Assembly: GCA_028023455.1 (NCBI GenBank)
Contig: JAQFVV010000003.1
Location: 2,642,925 to 2,706,924 of the forward strand
DNA length: 64,000 nt
Reading direction: 5' to 3'
Source of the DNA: Epiperipatus broadwayi
Lineage: Eukaryota; Onychophora; Udeonychophora; Euonychophora; Peripatidae
The notes below the pieces were generated by a model, which had not been told where the DNA came from, made no database searches, and worked only from the letters and a program-made list of their open reading frames with translations. A program made the translations under genes and the position numbers. This document shows, piece after piece, positions 35,020 to 45,189 of the stretch (position 1 is the first letter of the stretch; every line of letters begins with the position of its first letter).

Positions 35020-36579
35020 TGAGCTGGTATTTTTCTGCCAGCTCATAATCATACATATAGATACACACATATTTTGTAAAAATAAAATATATACATTGTA
35101 ATAAACTTATTTTATTAGAAATAAATGAACACGTACTTTTCTATCAGCTCATATATATACACACATATATATTTTGTTAAAATATAAATATCATTTTATA
35201 ATACATAATTTTAAAAAAATAAATTAACACTTAATTTGAAAATGGAGTTTTAAGAAGTTAAAATAAATTAGATCAAGATCTTGTTATTTTGATAAAAGTT
35301 TGTCTTTTGTTAGTCTTTAAAAAAATTCTTAAAAATAGAAAGGAAAAAAAAAGCAATTAGTTCTATTGTTGGGACTTTGATAGTCGAGGTATTTTTATGC
35401 TATCTATTATGCTGATCAATTGGAATGTTTCTTTGGGATTTTAAAATAAAATATGAAATAAAAGAAGAGAATATGAAAGGTGTGAACTGAGACTTTAAAA
35501 AAAAAAACTATAAATTACAGACTTTCCTTTTGTTCTAAATTAATGGGATTTCTGCCGAGGTCAATATCTAATCTATAAGTTTTAATTCGGCTCAGACTTT
35601 TGAATATTAAAGATCTGAAAAGTGCAAGGAGAAAATGTTGAGCGGCTAGATCTAACAGAACTTTTCCTTCTGGGAACCTCTTCCTATTACCACCTGGAAC
35701 TGCCTTGTAAATGCCGGACATAGAGAGCTAGCTGAAGAGAATGGACTGGAAGAAGACACAGACAAACCACGAAGAATATAAAGTGAAATATTCCACCCAC
35801 ACAGGATCTACACTGATCGATCAGGGTAATTAGACTTTTTTTTTGTTATAATTTCAAGACTCATTTGCGTAATAGAATTTAAAAAAAAGAAAAGCCTTCA
35901 CTTCAAATATCTCAAAGTTTCAGCAATAGAAAGGGAGGGATATGTAGTCTTTAAGTAGATGTATTTACTAATTCAAATTAATCCACATTATATTGGTTTT
36001 TTTTATTATTTAATTTTTTTTTGGTTACGTTCTATTAATTAAACTTACCTTTAGTTTCTATGATTGTTATTCTTATAATGTATAGATAGGAATAAGAAAA
36101 ATTGTATACTCGATCTAAGGACAAGTAAAAATTTAAGATAAAAAGATTTAACATTAGAAAGAGGAGGTTTGAGTGCGTTTGTTTTTAACAAACACACTCT
36201 TATAGTAAGTCACCCTTGAGTTCACTCATAGTTATATACCATAATATTTGATGAAATATTGTATAATTAGTAAAGTGACGGTGCATGCTCCTTCGAGAAT
36301 GATACATGTTAATTCTTGATTAGAAAGAAAATGGATCGGGAGGGTTTGATTTGACAAATACAAGGGAAGGGAATAACCAACAAATAGAATAAAGATATAA
36401 TAAATATTTCAACAATAGTGAAGTGTCGAGTTGTTTGTTGTTTTTTTTGTTTATTATAATTAATTCTTATAATTTATTTTATAATCTTTTGGTCCATTAA
36501 AAGAAAATTATTTTGAGATTTACATTTGGTGATTGCCATTCATAAATAAATTAACCGTTATTATAGAAATTTTATAATA
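35020..36579 (+). repeat. 5' LTR of element C
   Basis: Starts TGAGCTGGTATTTTTCTGCC and matches 40626-42190 throughout. The conserved ACTGATCGATCAGGGTAA block (35810-35827) is shared with element A. The match to the 3' LTR ends at ...TTTTATAATA. Confidence 0.92.
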
Positions 36580-36601
36580 CGATCTAGGCAGAAATGCTTG
36601 G

Positions 36602-36617
36602 TGGCGCCCCCGAACGG
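36602..36617 (+). promoter_or_regulatory. candidate primer-binding site of element C
   Basis: TGGCGCCCCCGAACGG lies 22 bases after the LTR end. Its first 8 bases fit the 3' end of tRNA-Lys (family knowledge). The gap from the LTR is longer than usual. Confidence 0.45.
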
Positions 36618-36896
36618 CCACTGTATGTTGTAATCTTGTGAAATTTAAGAGCATAACAAAATGTTTTGTTACAGAGGGTAGGAGTGGATAAAATTTAAGA
36701 AAATGGCATCTCAACATGTAGGGCTCGTTAACTAAATAAACGGCTTGAGATTAGGGTAAAAGTGGGGTAAGGCAGGTTCGAGTGGTTAGAGCGAGGAGTT
36801 AGTGTCCCAGTAGGGGAGAGTTTTGAGTGTCAGAAGTAAATTTAAAATATTGTAGATAAAATGCAGGATAGAATTAAGATAAAAATGTTCGAATGA

Positions 36897-38213
36897 GACA
36901 AAGAGGAGACTCTATTCGAACACTTGGAAAGTTTAGAAGAATGTTTTTGTATGTACGAGGCAAGGGAAGAAGAAAAAATAATTATAGCAAGTAATTATTC
37001 GGTGGGCATGGCAAGAGATTGGTGGAGAACGATACAGAAAAGACCAGACAATTTCAAACAGTATAAAAATAAATTAATACATACGTTTTGGAAAGTAAAG
37101 AGACAACAAAAGTTACAAAGAGTGGTAGAAATAGAAAGGTATAAAAAAGAAGAAGGGATAGGATATAGACAGTTCTTTTTAAAGCAAATGATAAAATTGA
37201 GAAGGCTGATAGAATATTTTATTGCTGAATGGCAAATTATAACTATTATAAAAAAAAATTTGCCGCAAAATATACGAGAAAGATTAGCTGTCTATAGGTG
37301 CAAAGGTGTGGAAGACATATTGGAAGTTCTTAGAGAGGAAGAAAATGTACAGGAAGAAGAGAAACAAGAACAACTTCCTAAGCTGTTAAATGTAGTAATT
37401 GAGGAAGAAGAGAAAATACAAATGATGGCAGAACAAACTTGCCCTATGATAATGATAAAAATACAGGGAATAGAGATACAAGCCCTACTAGACACGGGGA
37501 GTCAAGTCTTGATAATCTCAAATAAAATATTAGATCAAATCAGAGATCAGAAGAGGGAAATACAGTTGTTACCATTAAGAAAGTCTGAAATAACTATGGC
37601 TAATGGCAAAAGAGTTAAGTTAGACCCTATACAAATATACAGGAAAATACAAGTGGGAAGAAAAAAAATACAGCATACATTATTATCAATGTCAGGTTTG
37701 GTAGAAGATCTTATATTGGGGTCGGATTTTATGCACCGAACTGGGACGAAAATTAATTATAGTGAAAAGAATACATTGATAGGAAATGAAAAGGTGCCAT
37801 TTAGTGGATATAGCAGACAGAGTGATAACAAGGTAGCTTACATGGTAATTAATGACCTATACCAAGAAATAGAATGTAAAATAACTGAGTTAGATAATAA
37901 TAATAGGGGCTGGAAAAGTCGACTTAAAGAGGCACTTTTGAAAAATGAACAAGTATTCGTCATTAAACCCGGAATTATAAAGGGATATGTTCATCGGATA
38001 AAGGTGAAAGAAGAAACTCATTTTCAGGGTAGGTCGTACCCAGTCCCTGTCAAATATAAAGAGAAAGTTGATAAACAAATACAACAAATGGAACAATGGG
38101 GTATTATAAAAAAACAACAGTCACCGTATATAAACCCTTTAGTAATTGTAAAAAAAAAAGACGGCTCTATGAGAGTATGCTTAGATGCTCATCAATACTA
38201 TTACTATACCTGA
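36897..38213 (+). pseudogene. gag-protease-start of RT, element C
   Basis: A long open frame (about 438 codons) begins after a TGA at 36894. The nearest in-frame ATG is at 36951, so the true start may have been lost upstream. The gag part reads ASNYSVGMARDWWRTIQKRP and has no zinc knuckle. The protease has QALLDTGSQVLIIS (catalytic DTG at about codon 190 counted from 36924) and EDLILGSDFMHRTG. The linker VIKPGIIKGYVHRIKV and the RT start INPLVIVKKKDGSMRVCLD follow. The frame is lost at about 38205, inside RT block 2, where an indel gives a run of tyrosines and a TGA. Confidence 0.85.
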
Positions 38214-38667
38214 TCGGGATGTGCCACCCTGAATTACAGATTTACTGTTGGAATTTAAGAAAAAAAATATTTTTCGTCATTCGATTTGACATCAAGTTAC
38301 TTGGCAGATGGCGCTTCATGCTGAGGATCAAAAATACACGGCATTCCATTATGAAGGCTTTACATACATGTTTCAACGAGTTCCGTGTGGACTAATTAAC
38401 AGTGGATCAGGGCTATTACAATGTTTAGACCAGGTACTTTCTCTGAGGGTAAAAGAATTTATACTCTATTATATGGAAGGTGTTGTGATTGCATCACGAT
38501 CTCCTCAGGAACATTTAGAAAATTTAGTTGTGTTTCTTTGTGAGTGTCACAAAAAGAATATTACAATAAATCTGAAGAAAAGTAATATATTTCAGGAAGA
38601 AATATTATTTCTCGGTCATCTCATATGTGCTAAAGGGGTGAGACTCCATCCTGACAAGATAGAGTGA
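38214..38667 (+). pseudogene. reverse transcriptase palm of element C, active site lost
   Basis: TDLLLEFKKKNIF and, after two more small shifts (38270-38300), WQMALHAEDQKYTAFHYEGF are in order with element A. The catalytic box reads YYMEGVVIAS (38467-38496): the two metal-binding aspartates of YMDD are E and G here (38476-38481). RT cannot work without them. The thumb (EEILFLGHLICAKGVRLHPD) runs to a TGA at 38665-38667. Confidence 0.88.
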
Positions 38668-39120
38668 TTGTTAAATTCCCCCAACCAAAGAATAGAAAAC
38701 AGATTAGATCATTCCTTGGTATATGTAACATCTATCAAAGGTTCTACAAGGATTTTTCTAGATACAGAAGCACTTGTGCATTTACCGAGAAAAGAAAGCA
38801 AGTGGGAATGGATGGAAAAACAAGAGCAAGCATTTAAACAAATCAAAGAAAATTTTGCAGATACTGTAACACTCGCCTATCTGGATTTCACCAAATCTTT
38901 TAGGTTACAAACTGATAGTAGTAATGTAGGATTGGGAGCGGTACTGTTTCAAGAGAATGAAGAGAAGATATCGCAGGTTTTGTATTTTTTAAGTAGGACA
39001 TTAAATCCAGCGGAAAGAAATTATACCACTATGGAAAGGGAGGCATTGGCAATTGTTTGGGCATTAAATAAACTTAAGCATTTACTTTTAGGGTCTGAGG
39101 TTATTATCATAAAAGCTTAG
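38668..39120 (+). pseudogene. RT connection and RNase H of element C
   Basis: The first third is out of frame (the correct reading, QPKNRKQIRSFLGIC, is in another frame) and returns at TEALVHLPRKESKWEW. RNase H follows: FRLQTDSSNVGLGAVLFQEN (first Asp), MEREALAIVWALNKLKHLLLG (Glu). A deletion at about 39112 removes the MDH block seen in element A and ends the frame at 39120. Confidence 0.82.
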
Positions 39121-40577
39121 AGTTTATAAATAGGTGTTACTTAACTAATGATAGGCTTATAAGATGGGCATTATACTTACAGAAGTTTAATTACAGGGTA
39201 ATTCATTGCTCCAGGAAAGAAAATATAGTACCAGATATATTAAGCAGAAATCTGCTTATGGATCACAGTCAAAATTTAACACTGGAGGGAGCTCGATTAA
39301 TATCTCTTAAAGCAGATTCTGCAGTATTGATAGAGAAAGATTTGAAAAGACTCCATTTTTTACAAAACTCGGACACTACGTGCAGGAAGCTGATACAAGG
39401 CTATAAAGGAGCAAATGTCAGACAACAAAAAAATTGCACGCAAAAAAAAAACAAATTATGTCAGTATAAAATAATAAATGGGTTGTTGATGTTTCAGGTT
39501 AGAAAAGGAGTAGATTGTTGGAGAGCATTTATACCACAAAATATAAGGGAAAGGCTAATAAAGTATGTACATGGTATATATGGGCATTATGGATCTCTTA
39601 AAACAAGTAAACTTATACAGAGATGGTATTATTGGCCAAGTTTGTATAGGTCAGTGGTTACTACCTTACAGGGGTGCCATGAGTGTCGGCAAAGTAAACC
39701 AGCTAATAAAAATTACACTGGGACACCGGCACCCATAATAGCTAAGAACCCAAATGAGCTTCTAGCCATAGATTTTTACGACCCACTACCGTCATTTCGT
39801 AGATATAAATATATATTGGTGGCCTTTGATGTTTTCTTGAAATTAGTACAGGCTTATCCCCTACAAAAGGCTGACGCCAGGTCTTTCATAACAGTGCTAA
39901 AAGAAAAACAATTTGTTCAAGTTGGCAAACCTCGGACGACTTTGAGTGACCATGGAACTCCTTTTATATCGAGAGAATGGAAGAATTGACTTCAGCAAGA
40001 ACAGATACATCACATTCTCACCTCTATCCGTAACCCTCAATCTAACCCTTGTGAACGGGTTATGAAAGAATTGGGGAACTTATTTCGCATACATTTGAAA
40101 GTTAACCATCAACAGTGGTTTAAAGTATTGCCACAAATGGTTAAAATAATTAATTATACATACCACGAATCTACAGGGTTAACTCCAGAATGCTTGCACT
40201 ACAGTCGAGTTGAGCCTTCTCTCCTCGAGTGTCCCATTCCTACTGTTACTGAAACAATAAATGTAATGGAAGATCGAAGCTTTGCTGGAGACAGATTAAA
40301 GAAAAAAGCTGAACAGAGAATAAAGAAGAGGAATGCTTGCCCAATACAATTTACAGTAGGTGACTGGGTTTGTGTTAAAACTCGGCCAGTTAGCAAATTA
40401 AGTGATAAACAATATAAAAAGTTTTTCCCTCTCTTCGAAAGCCCATACAGGATCATCCAAAAATGCGGACCTAATGCATTTATAATACAAGGTAAAAGAA
40501 ATAAAAAGTGCACTTATAATGCACGAAGCCTAAAATCTTTTAAAGAAAAGGATGAAAAGACCTCACAGCGTGATTAA
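39114..40577 (+). pseudogene. integrase of element C, one in-frame stop
   Basis: The reading frame from 39114 carries the end of RNase H (RWALYLQKFNYRVIHC), then a zinc-binding module (VHGIYGHYG with CHECRQSK), and the core Asp blocks LLAIDFYDPLP and RTTLSDHGTPF. A TGA at 39987-39989 follows ISREWKN, then the same frame continues through NPQSNPCERVMKELGN (Glu of DDE) to a C-terminal GPY/F-like module (FPLFESPYRIIQKCGPNAF) and the stop at 40575. Apart from the single TGA this domain is well kept, much better than the RT. Confidence 0.88.
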
Positions 40578-40609
40578 AAGTTTTTTTTTTAAGTTTTTTT
40601 TTTTGTTTG

Positions 40610-40625
40610 TTGGAAAAGGGTGCAA
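40610..40625 (+). promoter_or_regulatory. candidate polypurine tract of element C
   Basis: TTGGAAAAGGGTGCAA just upstream of the 3' LTR; it would prime plus-strand DNA synthesis. The GGAAAAGGG core is purine-only. Confidence 0.5.
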
Positions 40626-42190
40626 TGAGCTGGTATTTTTCTGCCAGCTCATAATCATAAATATAAATACACATATATTTTGTAAAAATAAAATATATAC
40701 ACTGTAATAAACTTATTTTATTAGAAATAAACAAACACGTACTTTTCTATCAGCTCATATATATTTTGTTAAAATATATTTTGTTAAAATATAAATATTG
40801 TTTTATAATACATAATTTTAAAAAAATAAATTAACCCCTAATTTTAAAATGGAGTTTTAAGAAGTTAAAATAAATTAGATCAAGATCTTGTTTTTTTGAT
40901 AAAAGTTTGTCTTTTGTTAGTCTTTAAAAAAATTCTTAAAGATAGAAAGAAAAAGAAAGCAATTAGTTCTATTGTTGGGACTTTGATAGTGAAGGTATTT
41001 TTATGCTATCTATTATGCTGATCAATTGGAATGTTTCTTTGGGATTTTAAAATAAAATATGAAATAAAAGAAGAGAATATGAAAGGTGTGAACTGAGACT
41101 TTAAAAAAAAAAAAAAAACTATAAATTACAGACTTTCCTTTTGTTCTAAATTAATGGGATTTCTGCCGAGGTCAATATCTAATCTATAAGTTTTAATTCG
41201 GCTCAGACTTTTGAATATTAAAGATCTGAAAAGTGCAAGAAGAAAATGTTGAGCGGCTAGATCTAACAGAACTTTTCCTTCTGGGAACCTCTTCCTATTA
41301 CCACCTGGAACTGCCCTGTAAATGCCGGACATAGAGAGCTAGCCGAGGAGAATGGACTGGAAGAAGACACAGACAAACCACGAAGAATATAAAGTGAAAT
41401 ATTCCACCCACACAGGATCTACACTGATTGATCATGGTAAATAGACTTTTTTTTGTTATAATTTCAAGAGTCATTTGCATAATAGAATTTTAAAAAAAGA
41501 AAGAAATGCCTTCACTTCAAATATCTCAAAGTTTCAGCAATAGAAAGGGAGGGATATGTAGTCTTTAAGTAGATGTATTTACTAATTCAAATTAATCCAC
41601 ATTATATTGGTTTTTTTTTATTATTTAATTTTTTTTTGGTTACGTTCTATTAATTAAACTTACCTTTAGTTTCTAGGATTGTTGTTCTTATAATGTATAG
41701 ATAGGAATAAGAAAAATTGTATACTCGATCTAAGGACAAGTAAAAATTTAAGATAAAAAGATTTAACATTAGAAAGAGGAGGTTTGAGTGAGTTTGTTTT
41801 TAACAAACACACTCTTATAGTAAGTCGCCCTTGAGTTCACTCATAGTTATATACCATGATATTTGATGAAATATTGTATAATTGGTAAAGTGACAGCACA
41901 TGTTCCTTCGAGAATGATACATATTAATTCTTGATTAGAAAGAAAAAGGATCGGGAGGGTTTGATTTGACAAATACGAGGGAAGGGAATAACCAACAAAT
42001 AGAATAAAGGTATAATAAATATTTCAACAATAGTGAAGTGTCGAGTTGTTGTTTTTTTTGTTTATTATAATTAATTCTTATAATTCATTTTATAATCTTT
42101 TGGTCCATTAAAAGAAAATTATTTTGAGATTTACATTTGGTGATTGCCGTTTGTAAATAAATTAACCGTTATTATAGAAATTTTATAATA
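40626..42190 (+). repeat. 3' LTR of element C
   Basis: Same start, TGAGCTGG, and same end, TTTTATAATA, as the 5' LTR. Over the 207 bases of 41126-41332 I count about two to four differences from the partner. Ends without a clear CA. Confidence 0.92.
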
Positions 42191-42805
42191 TGGTTTGACC
42201 ACAAGTCATTCTGACCCCTCATATATAGGAATCCATTTGCATATATATATATATAAGGGATGGCCAGACCTTACAGCACTTTATTTTGAAATAAAATTTT
42301 AGGTAAACTTGTTGCATGTAGATATAATAAAATGAATTTAATGTCTGTGGGGAAAGATTGGACTGAGAGAGAACTTTTTTTTTTTGTAATTTAACTTTCA
42401 ATGTACTTAAAAAAAGATTATATAACTTCAGTGATATTCAATCTAGAATATTTATATTCTACTGTTGTAATAAAAAAATATCTAAAATGGGTGCATAAAA
42501 AAAATCTGTTAATGTATGATGTCAGAAGGTTTTTTTTATTTTAAGTAAAACTGAAAACAATTTTATCAAAATATCATCTGTAGAGGCAATTTTATTTTCT
42601 TCTTTTTTTTTTGGTGATTTGCTGTGACATGTTTGTTAATTCTGAATGATTACTTCCCTAGCTTCTAATTCTCACACCGTTCATTCAGAATTAATGTATA
42701 TCTAAAAAAATAAACTCAAGTATTACATTAACAAGTCAGAAACACATCATTTTAAATAGTTTGTTGAAATAGTTCATAGATTAAAATTTTGATTAGCTAA
42801 AACAA
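42191..42805. other. AT-rich spacer
   Basis: No gene; short (AT)n at about 42240-42255. Confidence 0.45.
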
Positions 42806-43165
42806 CTTATCCAGATGTATAGAGATGCATGTTGGGAGTAACAAGAAGAGATTGAAAATGCAATATATGGATAAAAGAACAAACAGGCGTTACTAACCTC
42901 ATTGAAAAAATTAAAACACTGAAGTGGAGTTGGGCTGGACGTATTGCTAGAATAGATGATAATAGATGGACAATTGGAATCTTAAACTGGATTCCAAGAG
43001 ATTGAAAAAGACCCAGAAAAGGACCACATGTGAGATGGATGGATGAAATAAGAAAGTGAGCAGGCGTGGTGTGGAGAAGAGAAGCTAAAAATCAGAAATG
43101 ATGGGTTGAACTTGGAGAGACCTTCATCCTGCAGTGGATTGATAATGATTGATGACAATGATAGA
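42806..43165 (+). mobile_element. RTE-like LINE, 3' end (copy 2, longest)
   Basis: Across frames the DNA encodes the typical tail of RTE-clade LINE proteins: TLKWSWAGRIARIDDNRWT, then LNWIPRDRKRPRKGPHVRWM, then WVELGETFILQWI. The family pattern is LKWxWAGHIAR, W.P...KR..GRP..RW.D, W. It ends with TGATAATGATTGATGACAATGAT, an RTE-like tandem tail. The RT domain itself is absent (5' truncation) and there are at least three frame breaks. Confidence 0.82.
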
Positions 43166-43717
43166 GAGTTTTCCACTGTTATCCAGATGCTATAGTTTAA
43201 GTACACCTTTATTCATTTATTAATTGTTATAGATAAGAAATAACTACTATAATATTTATTTGTAAAATAAAAAATTGTTTAATTGTGAAAAAAATATTAA
43301 AAACAAATAAAATAAATAATGAATGATTTTATTGTCTGGGAATTCACATGAAGTTCTATGGAAAAAAAATTAAATTTATAATGGATACAATTTATATAGT
43401 AAATAATGAATCCTTTAAAATTTTAATTATTTATGGCTAAATTATATATTAATAATTTTGGAAATGTGTAATTAGATAAATTATAATTGAAGGTATGTTG
43501 ATAAAAAAAGGTGAATATTATTGATATAAAGTAATAACAATAAGATCATCTTGCAAATCACAAATGCCATTTCACAGTCACTAAACTAAAAGTAGCTGGG
43601 GAAAAGCTGTATAAGTAAAATGATATTTCTAGAACTGAAGTGAAAAATTCTTCGAGATATCAAACATAATAAATATGACATGATCACCATTTCTTATGCT
43701 TGCTTATAACTGTTATT
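43166..43717. other. AT-rich spacer
   Basis: Nothing coding recognised. Confidence 0.45.
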
Positions 43718-44131
43718 AAAACAGGCAAAACTCTCTATATGTATTGCCACTCAGTGCAAGTCAGAATAATCAAAAAAGAACCAAAGACATCAAAATGTAT
43801 AGGTACTGAACTGAGTTTAGAACTATATGACTATATAAGCTAATGAGCTTGGATTGAAAATATTATAGTGTTTTCAATTTGAGACTCATAGTTTTGTAGT
43901 TAAGTAGAGATAAAAGGTGGCTGCTGGAGGGTTGCATTAGATCCTAAGATCTAGGCGCAGTGCTCTCAGATCCAAGGATCCTCACTGACGAAGACCACAA
44001 GCCAGAAACTAGTCTGGGGATATTGGATGAGTAGGCACTTGATGGGGATTTTATGCACAAGTCTTCTGACATCCATTGATTACTCTGGCTTGCACTGAGT
44101 GGCAATACGTATAGAGAGTTTTGCCTGTTTT
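43718..44131. mobile_element. non-autonomous element with 56-bp terminal inverted repeats
   Basis: 43718-43773 (AAAACAGGCAAAACTCTCTA...) and 44076-44131 are reverse complements over 56 bases with three mismatches. The 302-bp interior has no open frame but holds the hammerhead-like fold at 43959-44039. No transposase and no clear target-site duplication. Located about 1.06 kb upstream of the GPCR start codon. Confidence 0.85.
43959..44039 (+). ncRNA. candidate type I hammerhead ribozyme (HHR-1)
   Basis: All core bases are in place: CTGACGA (43985-43991), GAAA (44005-44008), then C-TA-GUC, in which A44008-U44013 and C44009-G44012 make a two-pair stem III and C44014 is the predicted cleavage base. 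Stem I pairs ATCCTCA (43978-43984) with TGGGGAT (44015-44021, one G-U), then ATCCAA (43970-43975) with TTGGAT (44023-44028) across a small GG/A internal loop. Weaker pairing continues outward to AGTGC (43959) and GCACT (44035). Stem II (43992-44004) is weak: G-C and C-G around CACAA, with A-C and A-A mismatches. A self-cleaving RNA is the inference; the weak stem II argues for caution. Confidence 0.55.
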
Positions 44132-45189
44132 GATATCAACATAGATAATATTTTATATTATAAATGTGTGACAAATGAAATATGGACCATAATATGAAAT
44201 GACAAGATGCGACTGAAAATCTCCAGTCTGTTTTTGAACAATTGTGTTAGCAAGTTTCAACTAAATAATATAAAAGCTTAAAATATTTGTGATGCAGACA
44301 ACGTTTCACATTTGCTATTGTATCTATTATTCATCACCTCATTTAAATATATGATAATTAATTTTTTGTACGCTATTCTTAATAATATTCTCCACAGATA
44401 TTTATATTTTCCACAGAATGTAATGTTTTTTTTCTATGAAGAATGGAATTGGTCATTTCTTTAAACTCTGTTTAATGTCATATAATTCGATATCTATAAA
44501 TAATTTTTTGAAACAAAGATGGTCCATCTCTTAGTATTAAAAGTGTCACGAGTGTTTCCATATTTTGTCTATCTTTTACGTAGGTATATATTATTATTTT
44601 TTTAACTACATTCGCATTTTTTTACGTAATTATTTTTAAAATTCAAACAATTCTTCAAATGAAAACTAATGATGCGTAATCTACTATTTTTGTTTTTAAT
44701 TAATTTCAGCTTAAATCCTTTTCTTTTAGTAAAAACTAAAAAGCGATTAGGTAATCAAGTTATATTTTCCTTTTATTTACATTTCTCAGAAACGCGCATT
44801 ATTTAAATTGTTGTAACTAAACGTTTCTATATATATATTTTAAAAAGTGAATTAGTAAGGTTTATGAATTATTTACAAAAACTGGATTAAATTTAAAAAG
44901 AAAATTGAATTTGTACTTTTAAATTTAAGTTCGTAATATTATTTCTACTTGGAAATATAAAGAAATAAGACTGAAATTTCAAACGAATGGAATAAACCTT
45001 TCTATTAACAAGAAATGTAATTACTTCTAACGTTTGTCTCACTTTTAAAGAACTTTTCGTTTCCAAAAGTGATTTAGATCGAGATTTTACCTATTCCATT
45101 AAATTAAAATCACAGTCAAGTAATAAAAACAAAACTTAGCGTCCCTACCGAGACTAGGATTAGACAATTTTTAGCTCCGCACATGCTCA
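44132..45189 (+). other. upstream region of the GPCR gene
   Basis: AT-rich until about 45135, then less so (GCGTCCCTACCGAGACTAGG). The promoter cannot be pinned down. No TATA box is obvious at a proper distance, and the 5' UTR may be interrupted by an unseen intron. An upstream ATG at 45183 opens a 93-codon frame that overlaps the receptor start out of frame. Confidence 0.4.

Larger units (their letters stand above)
35020..42190 (+). mobile_element. Ty3/gypsy retrotransposon C with two LTRs
   Basis: Two LTRs of about 1.56 kb flank a 4.05-kb interior with gag, protease, RT, RNase H and integrase in Ty3/gypsy order. The LTRs are nearly identical, so insertion was fairly recent, but pol has multiple frame breaks and a destroyed RT active site. 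No target-site duplication is evident: the bases before 35020 (ATGT) differ from those after 42190 (GGTT). Confidence 0.92.

Noticed and set aside
35515-35721. 68-codon minus-strand frame repeated almost unchanged at 41126-41332
   Set aside because: It looks like a conserved small gene, but the two copies lie in the two LTRs of element C and are alike only because LTRs are copied together. It is antisense to the LTR and has no known motif.
38096-38395. 99-codon plus-strand frame between the two RT pieces of element C
   Set aside because: It is an off-frame reading across the RT frameshifts; the RT motifs lie in the other two frames.
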